From Pigmentiphaga sp. (GTDB lineage Bacteria > Pseudomonadota > Gammaproteobacteria > Burkholderiales > Burkholderiaceae_B): DNA of 64,000 bases. The translations under genes were made by a program, and so were the position numbers. Each line of letters begins with the position of its first letter. Within the stretch, counting starts at the first letter, position 1. The notes beneath the pieces are model-generated. The model searched no databases, had not been told where the DNA came from, and saw nothing but the letters and a program-made list of their open reading frames with translations. Of this stretch, positions 59,122 to 64,000 are shown piece after piece. Where the stretch lies: positions 62,001 through 126,000 of the forward strand of contig JALOAI010000016.1 of assembly GCA_023228945.1 (NCBI GenBank). The letters are read 5' to 3'.

Positions 59122-59595
59122 TCATTCGGGATCGCTCTGCGCCTTTGCCCATTGTTCATACAAATCCGGTCGAGGCGAACCGTCCAGTGGACGGTGGCGA
59201 ATTTCCATCGACTGTTCCGCAAAAGGCAACTTCAACTCGTTGTAAAGATCGGCGGTTGACAGACCGAACGGCGCCGCGTCTTGGTTGGAATAGGCGTAGG
59301 TCACCGCGTTTACCCCGGCCAGGCGCATGGCGGCCAAACACATCGGGCAGGGATGACCGCTTGCATAGACGGCGCTACCTTTCAACACCTGCGGACCATG
59401 GTCGCGCGCGGCCGCGCGAATCGCCAGGAGTTTGGCATGGTCGGTCAGGTCGTGGCTGAGATGTATCTCGTTGACGGCGGTGGCGATCACCTCGCCATCC
59501 CGCACCACCAAGGCTCCAAAAGGACGGCCGCCAGCCTCGACGTTCTGGCGCGCAAGCTCGACTGCCCGGTCCAGAAAACGGTTTGCATCGTTCAT
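59122..59595 (-). CDS. Cytidine/deoxycytidylate-deaminase-fold protein with HAK in place of HAE
   Basis: 157 residues from the ATG at 59595 (GGAGG five bases upstream). The fold is that of COG0590-type nucleoside/guanine deaminases: LDRAVELARQNVEAGGRPFGALVVRDGEVIA, then the zinc site. GHPCPMCLAAM keeps both zinc Cys residues (83 and 86). The first motif is DHAKLLAIRAA, so His53 is kept but the catalytic Glu at 55 is Lys. Without that Glu ordinary deamination is not expected. It lies 19 bases after the Tat-signal ankyrin gene and forms a two-gene unit with it. Confidence 0.85.
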   Translation of the reverse strand: MNDANRFLDRAVELARQNVEAGGRPFGALVVRDGEVIATAVNEIHLSHDLTDHAKLLAIRAAARDHGPQVLKGSAVYASGHPCPMCLAAMRLAGVNAVTYAYSNQDAAPFGLSTADLYNELKLPFAEQSMEIRHRPLDGSPRPDLYEQWAKAQSDPE

Positions 59596-59614
59596 GACAA
59601 CCTCCATCGCTTCG

Positions 59615-60283
59615 TCAGTGGCCGCCAGCGGCGCGGAGAACTTCCTCGATATCGTGATAGCCCGCAGCGCGAGCGTGTTGCAGCGGCGTCACGGCATTGC
59701 CGTCCGCAAGGTTGACGTCGGCGCCAGCCTCGATCAGGAGCTCTACGATCTGCCGATGGCGGGCGCCACCGTCACCGAGGATAATCGCCTCGAGCAGCGC
59801 GGTCCATTGCAAGCGATTGACATGATCCACATCGCTGCCGGCCTCGATCAACGTGCGTACCGTCTCGACATGGCCGCGCTCCGCCGCCGGGATCAGCGCC
59901 GTTCCGCCAAAGCGGTTGGTGCTTTTCAGATCGGCTCCATGCGCCAGCGTCATCTCCAGGATGGCCTGGTGGCCGCGCGCGCCCGCATAGAGGTAAGGAC
60001 TATCCTGGATATGGTCTTTGGCATTGACGTCGGCGCCGGCGTCGATGAGAACCTTGGCGGCGTTGACGGCATTGGCGTGGGTGGCGACCAGAAGCGCCGT
60101 CGCCCCGCCGGCGTTGCGTGCATCGACTTCCGCCCCCTCAGCCAGAAGCCGAGCGACGAGTGCAGCGTCGTTTCTTGCGGCTGCGCTGTGCAAGGGTGTC
60201 TCACTCATGACCTGTCCTGAGGCAAAGGAGCCGGCCGTTAGCAGCGAGGCGACGGCGCCGGAAAGAAACCTGCGACGAGACAT
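59615..60283 (-). CDS. Tat-signal ankyrin-repeat protein
   Basis: 222 residues with GGAGG six bases upstream of the ATG at 60283. SRRRFLSGAVASLLTAGSFA is a twin-arginine signal (SRRxFL), so the folded protein should be exported to the periplasm. Five to six ankyrin repeats follow (e.g. TPLHSAAARNDAALVARLLA, ALLVATHANAVNAAKVLIDAGADVN, ALIPAAERGHVETVRTLIEAGSDVD, TPLQHARAAGYHDIEEVLRA). It is co-transcribed with the deaminase-fold gene downstream. A similar but broken copy is at 50622-51233. Ankyrin proteins bind other proteins; the partner is unknown. Confidence 0.9.
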   Translation of the reverse strand: MSRRRFLSGAVASLLTAGSFASGQVMSETPLHSAAARNDAALVARLLAEGAEVDARNAGGATALLVATHANAVNAAKVLIDAGADVNAKDHIQDSPYLYAGARGHQAILEMTLAHGADLKSTNRFGGTALIPAAERGHVETVRTLIEAGSDVDHVNRLQWTALLEAIILGDGGARHRQIVELLIEAGADVNLADGNAVTPLQHARAAGYHDIEEVLRAAGGH

Positions 60284-60521
60284 GATGAACCTCCGTGGTC
60301 GACGGCAACGGCGAGCACAAATCCCTTGATTTATTTATTGGCCGGCTCGCTTTGGCCGCCGATCAACCAGGATAAGGGCTTACGAAAAATATTTGAACAT
60401 TCAATGTCCAGATAGTGCTCGCCGTCACGAAACAACGTCGCTGCACCTGAGCCCGAGATGTGATGCCTCCCGCTTACCCGTGTCGGTGTGGTCTATCCGC
60501 TCGCTAACCCCAGACAGCCTT
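60284..60521. promoter_or_regulatory. Upstream region of the ankyrin gene
   Basis: No gene is seen here. The stretch includes the palindrome ACATT-C-AATGT at 60397-60407, inside TTGAACATTCAATGTCCAG, which is shared with the decayed copy's upstream sequence (51340-51350). The homologous block runs to about 60420. Confidence 0.4.
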
Positions 60522-60614
60522 TCACGCCGGGCGTATGGGTTCAAGAACGTTGAAGATTACCGCATGAGGGTCTTGGCCTAGTGCGGTTGGAACGGCGCGA
60601 TCAACCGCGTCTAG
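60522..60614 (+). pseudogene. Transposase C-terminal remnant
   Basis: A plus-strand frame reads SRRAYGFKNVEDYRMRVLA, then a TAG codon, then CGWNGAINRV and a second stop. It looks like the C-terminal end of an ISL3-like or related transposase (RAYGFKNxxxYRxRVLAxCGW) with a nonsense codon. No other part of the element is nearby. It marks insertion activity next to tRNA-Leu. Confidence 0.5.
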
Positions 60615-60649
60615 CGACTGCCCATCCCCTGTCCATGGGGCAAAGCCCA

Positions 60650-60686
60650 ACAAAAAACCCGCAGATCGCTAGGATTCATGCGGGTT
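60650..60686 (-). terminator. Rho-independent terminator of tRNA-Leu
   Basis: On the minus strand AACCCGCA (60686-60679) pairs with TGCGGGTT (60663-60656), and a run of six T lies at 60657-60652. It lies 46 bases after the tRNA end. Confidence 0.8.
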
Positions 60687-60731
60687 CTGGATGACGCCGT
60701 AGACTTCAGGAGACTACGAGAAACTATACCT

Positions 60732-60816
60732 TGGTGCCGTCGGCGAGACTCGAACTCGCACAGCTTTCGCCACTACCCCCTCAAGATAGCGTGTCTACCA
60801 ATTCCACCACGACGGC
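60732..60816 (-). tRNA. tRNA-Leu (anticodon GAG)
   Basis: The minus-strand sequence starts GCCGTCGTGGTGGAATTGG and ends TCTCGCCGACGGCACCA with the CCA encoded. The acceptor stem (GCCGTCG/CGACGGC) is perfect, the anticodon stem-loop CTATC-TTGAGGG-GGTAG carries GAG, and a long variable arm (GTGGCGAAAGCTGTGC region) is present, as in class II tRNA-Leu. The T-loop GTTCGAGTC is canonical. It has its own promoter and terminator. Confidence 0.95.
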
Positions 60817-60879
60817 TTGCCAGCGAAGCTTGCGATACCTCGAATCGCTTCGATTAACGCGAGCTGCGACAAGACGAAA

Positions 60880-60908
60880 ACTATAGCATATGCATTTGCC
60901 ATACACAA
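60880..60908 (-). promoter_or_regulatory. Promoter of tRNA-Leu
   Basis: On the minus strand TTGTGT (60908-60903) and TATAGT (60885-60880) are 17 bases apart, giving a start near 60873 and a leader of about 57 bases before the tRNA. Confidence 0.7.
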
Positions 60909-61009
60909 GTCGCAGCGGATCGCTCCGCAACGCCGCCGGGTATGTCGCCCGACTCTTCCGTCTTTTGCCACAGCCGCCGCCGCACGCGGTCGTCGCGCCC
61001 GCCACACCA

Positions 61010-61486
61010 TCATCCCGGTCGATCGTCCCACAGATTGTGGAATACCCCTTCCAGCAGTTGGTTGAGCATCTGGATCTGCTCCGGCGTCATGCCCTGGAAG
61101 CTGCGCTCGAAGAGCGGCCGCGTAACGCTCAGGCTGGCGGCGATGGCGTCGCGGCCCGCGGCTGTGAGCGATACCTCGGTCACACGGCCGTCGTGGCGCG
61201 CGGTGGCGGTGTCGACCAGGCCTTCGGCCTTCATGCGCCGCACCGTCTTGGCGATGGTCGAGAGCTTGGCGATCGCCTGTTCGGCGACATCCGAGAGGCT
61301 CGAAGTGCCGTTCTCCCTGAGGATGAACAACACCCGCCAGGTGGGTACATCCAGGCCGACCTGGCGCAAGGCGAACTCCAGGTGCTGCAGATACACCCCA
61401 TGCAACCGGGCCACCCAATAGATCGGGAAGGCTTCCTTGCGGAAGTCCTGGCTGGCCGGGCTGTAGGCGGAGGGTGATTCGCTCAC
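61010..61486 (-). CDS. MarR-family transcriptional regulator
   Basis: 158 residues from a GTG at 61486 overlapping the aldolase stop (GTGA). The winged helix-turn-helix core is clear: LDVPTWRVLFILRENGTSSLSDVAEQAIAKLSTIAKTVRRMKAEGLV, then DGRVTEVSLTAAGRDAI. MarR proteins bind palindromes as dimers and release them on binding phenolic or other ligands. It is the second gene of an operon with a class II aldolase. A 22-bp perfect palindrome upstream of that operon (62404-62425) is its probable operator, implying autoregulation and substrate-inducible aldolase expression. Confidence 0.93.
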   Translation of the reverse strand: MSESPSAYSPASQDFRKEAFPIYWVARLHGVYLQHLEFALRQVGLDVPTWRVLFILRENGTSSLSDVAEQAIAKLSTIAKTVRRMKAEGLVDTATARHDGRVTEVSLTAAGRDAIAASLSVTRPLFERSFQGMTPEQIQMLNQLLEGVFHNLWDDRPG

Positions 61487-62262
61487 CAGGCCGGTCCGCG
61501 CTCGGCGCGCATCTTGCGCACCAGGGCGTCGAAGAACTTGACGGCGAAGCCGCTGTCGCGGATCAGCATGGCGGCGAGGTCGCCGCAGCGTTGCTGGATG
61601 TCGACCGGCAGCAAGGTATCCTCGCCGCCCAGCGCGCCCGCCGCGCACTGGATTTCGGCCGCGCGCTGTACCGTCCAGAGCAGGAAAAACGCCTTGGCAA
61701 TACTGCTTTCGGCCACCGCGATCCCGTGGTTGCGCAGCGCCAGCACATGTTTGTCGCCCAGGCTGGCCACCATGCGGGCTTTCTCGTCGTCGAACAGCGT
61801 GATGCCTTCGAAGGTGTGATAGCCGATCCGGCCATACAACTGCGCACCGTAAAAGCTATTGTGGTCGAAGCCGTTTTTCTTTTGCACCACGGCGGAAATC
61901 GGCGTGGTGTGGGTATGAATGATGCATTGCAGATCGTCGCGCGCGGCATGCACGGCGGCGTGCAGGGCGAAGCCAGCCGGGTTGCCGTCGTAGGGCGAGG
62001 GTTCGAGCTTATGGCCTTCGAGGTCGACCTTGAGGAGGTTGAGTGGCGTGACCTCGGTGTAATTCAGGCCGAAAGGATTGACCAGGTAATGATGGGCCGG
62101 CCCGGGCAGGCGCGCCGAGATGTGATTGAAGATGGTCTCGGTCCAGCCCATATAGTCGATGAGGTGGTAGCAATCGGCGAGCTGACAGCGCAGCGCCCAT
62201 TCTTCTTCGGGACATTCTGCGGGGCGTTCGAGACGAACGGCGGTTTGACTGAAGGTGGTCAT
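61483..62262 (-). CDS. Class II aldolase/adducin family protein
   Basis: 259 residues from the ATG at 62262 (GGAG upstream). CYHLIDYMGWTETIFNHISARLPG is the conserved N-terminus, and the zinc-binding His residues are in IIHTHTTPISAVV (HTH) and LRNHGIAVAES, as in fuculose-1-phosphate aldolase-like proteins. Members include aldolases, epimerases and decarboxylases as well as adducin-like proteins, so the substrate is open. It is first in an operon with a MarR regulator (four-base overlap). Confidence 0.9.
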   Translation of the reverse strand: MTTFSQTAVRLERPAECPEEEWALRCQLADCYHLIDYMGWTETIFNHISARLPGPAHHYLVNPFGLNYTEVTPLNLLKVDLEGHKLEPSPYDGNPAGFALHAAVHAARDDLQCIIHTHTTPISAVVQKKNGFDHNSFYGAQLYGRIGYHTFEGITLFDDEKARMVASLGDKHVLALRNHGIAVAESSIAKAFFLLWTVQRAAEIQCAAGALGGEDTLLPVDIQQRCGDLAAMLIRDSGFAVKFFDALVRKMRAERGPAW

Positions 62263-62754
62263 GAGGAGTCTCCGGGGAAAGGGTCGGAATGCGCGCCGGG
62301 CCGTGCGGGCGCCCTGCCGGGCGAGGAGACGAGAACGCCGCCAGTGCCAAGCTCGACGATATGGCGAAAGCCCGGAGGCGCTGCCCCGGGCCAACACAGC
62401 AATATTACTGGAATATTCCAGTAATTTGGCGATTCGGTGCGATTCCGGGCCCAGGATTTACCCGGATATTTCGGGTCAGGGGTGGAGAATCGTGGCGGTG
62501 GCGCACTCTGGCCCGGCGGCCCGGGCTTCTTCGCTGGCAGTGAGGAGCTTTCGGCTCCCGGTGCATCCGAGTGGCATGCAAAGCCGTGAGGTGGTCGGCA
62601 TGCTCTCCGGCTGCACCGGCACTTCGCTTAGCGCGTGGTCACTCGCATTTTTGGAGCGTACCGGGCACCGACGGCCTGTTCCAGGCGCCGGCGCGAATAC
62701 GGATGGGTGGGCGGCGGCCTGGACGCTCCGCCCCTTTGAATGACCCGTGCGAGA
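62263..62754. promoter_or_regulatory. Long intergenic region with 22-bp MarR-type operator
   Basis: No convincing gene lies in this 492-base gap. At 62404-62425 is a perfect 22-bp palindrome, ATTACTGGAAT with its reverse complement ATTCCAGTAAT, set in locally AT-rich sequence. It is a likely MarR operator about 140 bases before the aldolase start. A GGAGC/GCTCC stem lies near 62540-62555. The rest (62560-62754) is GC-rich; open frames there are shadows continuing into secG. Confidence 0.65.
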
Positions 62755-63549
62755 TCAGGGTGCGGCTGCGGCGCCCTGTTCCGCCTCGGCTGCGGATTCG
62801 GCAGTGGATTGCGAGGACTCGGCGGCTGTCGCCGGCGCATCGCCACCGGCCGTGTTCGTTTCGGCTTCGGGGGCGGGTTCGGTTGCCGGGGTTGCATCGA
62901 CCGAGGCTGAGTCGGTCGATGCCGAATCGGTCAAGGTCGGCTCGGCCGGTGCGGCAGCGGCAGCGGCAGCGGCCTCGGCGGCGGGCACCGGCTCGGTGGC
63001 AGCGGGAACCTGGCTCGGGGCGGGCATCGACTCGACGGCAGCGGGGCTCGGGGCCGGAGCCGGTTCGGCCGCGGGAGCGCTGCCTTGCGACGTTGCCGGA
63101 GCGGCTTCGGGCTCGGCGGCCGGCGCAGCGGGAACAGCCGGTGCGTCGGGAACGGCAGGCACATCGGGCACCGCGGGCACGGCCGCATCCGGCGCGGCGG
63201 GGATCGCGGCGTCCGGCGCCTCGGGTAGATCGCCTTCCACTTGCGGAATCGAAGGATCGGGCGCGACGAAGCCTTCCATGATGCCGACATCGGCTTCCTG
63301 ATTGCCGCGCAAGCCCTGGCCAAAATAGGCCAGGCCGGCGGTGGCGCAGAAAAACACCACGGCCGCCCATTTGGTGGAGCGCGACAGGAAGTTGGCGGCG
63401 CCCGCGGCGCCGAACAGACTGCCCGCCGACCCACCGCCAAAGGCGGAGCCCATGTCGGCGCCCTTGCCCTGCTGCAGCAGCACCAGGGCAATGATCGCGA
63501 GAGCCGACAGGATCTGCACGACAAGCAGCAAGGTCAAAATCATAGGCAT
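62755..63549 (-). CDS. secG: Protein translocase subunit SecG with very long Ala/Pro-rich tail
   Basis: 264 residues from the ATG at 63549. The first 80 residues are a normal SecG: MILTLLLVVQILSALAIIAL, then LLQQGKGADMGSAFGGGSAGSLFGAAGAANFLSR, and TM2 (WAAVVFFCATAGLAYFG). SecG is usually 75-130 residues; here residues about 95-264 are a low-complexity extension of Ala, Pro, Glu, Ser and Thr that looks disordered and would face the periplasm. SecG helps SecYEG translocation. The gene follows tpiA with a 96-base gap, the usual Burkholderiales order. Confidence 0.93.
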   Translation of the reverse strand: MPMILTLLLVVQILSALAIIALVLLQQGKGADMGSAFGGGSAGSLFGAAGAANFLSRSTKWAAVVFFCATAGLAYFGQGLRGNQEADVGIMEGFVAPDPSIPQVEGDLPEAPDAAIPAAPDAAVPAVPDVPAVPDAPAVPAAPAAEPEAAPATSQGSAPAAEPAPAPSPAAVESMPAPSQVPAATEPVPAAEAAAAAAAAPAEPTLTDSASTDSASVDATPATEPAPEAETNTAGGDAPATAAESSQSTAESAAEAEQGAAAAP

Positions 63550-63645
63550 GTTGAAACGCTCCAGATAGCGCAACCGCTCATGGCGGCAATCAGCGTGGCG
63601 CTCCGGCCATGGGCCGGATGCCGAATGAAATCCAGGGATGCGGCA

Positions 63646-64000
63646 TCAAGCGGACACCGCCGCGCAGGCCGCGCGGACGATACCGGTGAAATCGGCGGCA
63701 TCCAGCGCCGCTCCACCGATAAGCCCGCCATCGATATCGGCCATCGCGAACAGGCTGGCGGCGTTGGCCGCCTTGACGCTACCGCCATACAGCACCGAAA
63801 CCTCTGGTGCGCCGGCTTGCGTGAGGGCTTCGCGCACCGCGGCGTGAACCTCCTGGGCCTGCTCGGGCGTGGCGGTTTTGCCGGTGCCGATGGCCCAGAC
63901 GGGCTCGTAGGCCAGCACGAGCCCGCGCAGCGCCTGCTCGCCCATCGCCAGGATCGGCGCCAGTTGCTCGCGGATGATCCGCAGGGTGTGGCCGGCTTCG
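63646..64000 (-). CDS. tpiA: Triosephosphate isomerase, C-terminal part (runs off the window)
   Basis: The open frame continues beyond 64000, giving the last ~118 residues. LAYEPVWAIGTGKTATPEQAQEVH contains the catalytic Glu (AYEPVWAIGTG) and the flexible loop 6. LYGGSVKAANAASLFAMADIDGGLIGGAALDAADF holds the phosphate-binding YGGSV and the GG loop. The enzyme interconverts dihydroxyacetone phosphate and glyceraldehyde 3-phosphate in the cytoplasm. Confidence 0.95.
   Translation of the reverse strand, partial: EAGHTLRIIREQLAPILAMGEQALRGLVLAYEPVWAIGTGKTATPEQAQEVHAAVREALTQAGAPEVSVLYGGSVKAANAASLFAMADIDGGLIGGAALDAADFTGIVRAACAAVSA

Noticed and set aside
60732..60816. Attachment-site duplication of the tRNA-Leu 3' end
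   Set aside because: No second copy of the tRNA end was seen in the window, and no integrase gene is present, so an integrated element with defined ends is not claimed.
62571..63281. Plus-strand open frame of 236 codons opposite secG
   Set aside because: Arg/Pro-rich shadow of the Ala/Pro repeats of SecG.
1..64000. CRISPR array, prophage or rRNA
   Set aside because: No regularly spaced repeats, phage structural genes or rRNA sequence were found on reading through.

Overview
This is a GC-rich, gene-dense bacterial chromosome segment, most likely from the Alcaligenaceae (Bordetella/Achromobacter-like Burkholderiales). The reasons are the several Bug (TctC-like) solute-binding proteins without permease partners, the tpiA-secG / tRNA-Leu(GAG) neighbourhood, the GTP-type PEP carboxykinase, and the many LysR/CoA-transferase/hydratase and hydantoinase genes. 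No replicon origin, rRNA, prophage or CRISPR array was seen.

Layout. (1) 1-99 is the 3' end of a short-chain dehydrogenase. (2) 103-13856, all minus strand, is an eleven-gene glycan operon (728-12094). It encodes six glycosyltransferases (two of them GT9 heptosyltransferase-like), an O-carbamoyltransferase, a GmhB-like heptose bisphosphate phosphatase, a UDP-xylose-synthase-like epimerase, an SDR and a PIG-L deacetylase. Small stress-type proteins flank it (DUF883, BON, PRC-barrel, glycine-zipper membrane protein). (3) 14045-18935 holds a pyruvate-oxidase-like ThDP enzyme with a coupled small protein, an apparently orphan sigma-54 gene, a cold-shock gene with a long leader, and a duplicated 80-bp terminator unit. 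(4) 19146-24246 is a copper-type set: DUF2946, YcnI, a CopC-CopD fusion and a TonB-dependent receptor. (5) 24284-28004 is a TAXI-TRAP transporter. (6) 28359-39455 carries an MscS channel, a PAS-GGDEF protein, a spermidine-synthase-like protein, pckG, a GST, a thioredoxin-fold protein and an Fe(III) ABC transporter (fbpABC type). (7) 39491-45967 has a class-III aminotransferase, a HyuA-HyuB fusion and a secreted siderophore-esterase-like hydrolase. The aminotransferase and esterase promoters each carry a clear palindromic operator. (8) 46078-48863 is a cupin plus quinol-type NO reductase behind an NsrR-type operator.

(9) 49070-60731 is a disturbed accessory stretch ending at tRNA-Leu. It has an in-frame chimera of a fumarylacetoacetate-hydrolase-type enzyme with a Bug protein, a mosaic of IS remnants, and a LysR regulator divergent from a hydratase-Bug-CoA-transferase operon. 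It also has a BcrC-like phosphatase and a Tat-signal ankyrin/deaminase pair at 59122-60283. A decayed, internally deleted copy of that pair lies at 50622-51233. (10) 61010-64000 returns to ordinary chromosome: a MarR/class-II-aldolase operon with a 22-bp perfect palindrome upstream, secG with a very long Ala/Pro-rich tail, and the 3' part of tpiA.

The most promising uncharacterised unit is the carbamoyl/heptose glycan operon together with its stress-protein block. The clearest evolutionary oddities are the hydrolase-Bug fusion, the duplicated ankyrin-deaminase module and the HAK (not HAE) motif in the intact deaminase. All function calls are from reading translations; no database search was run.
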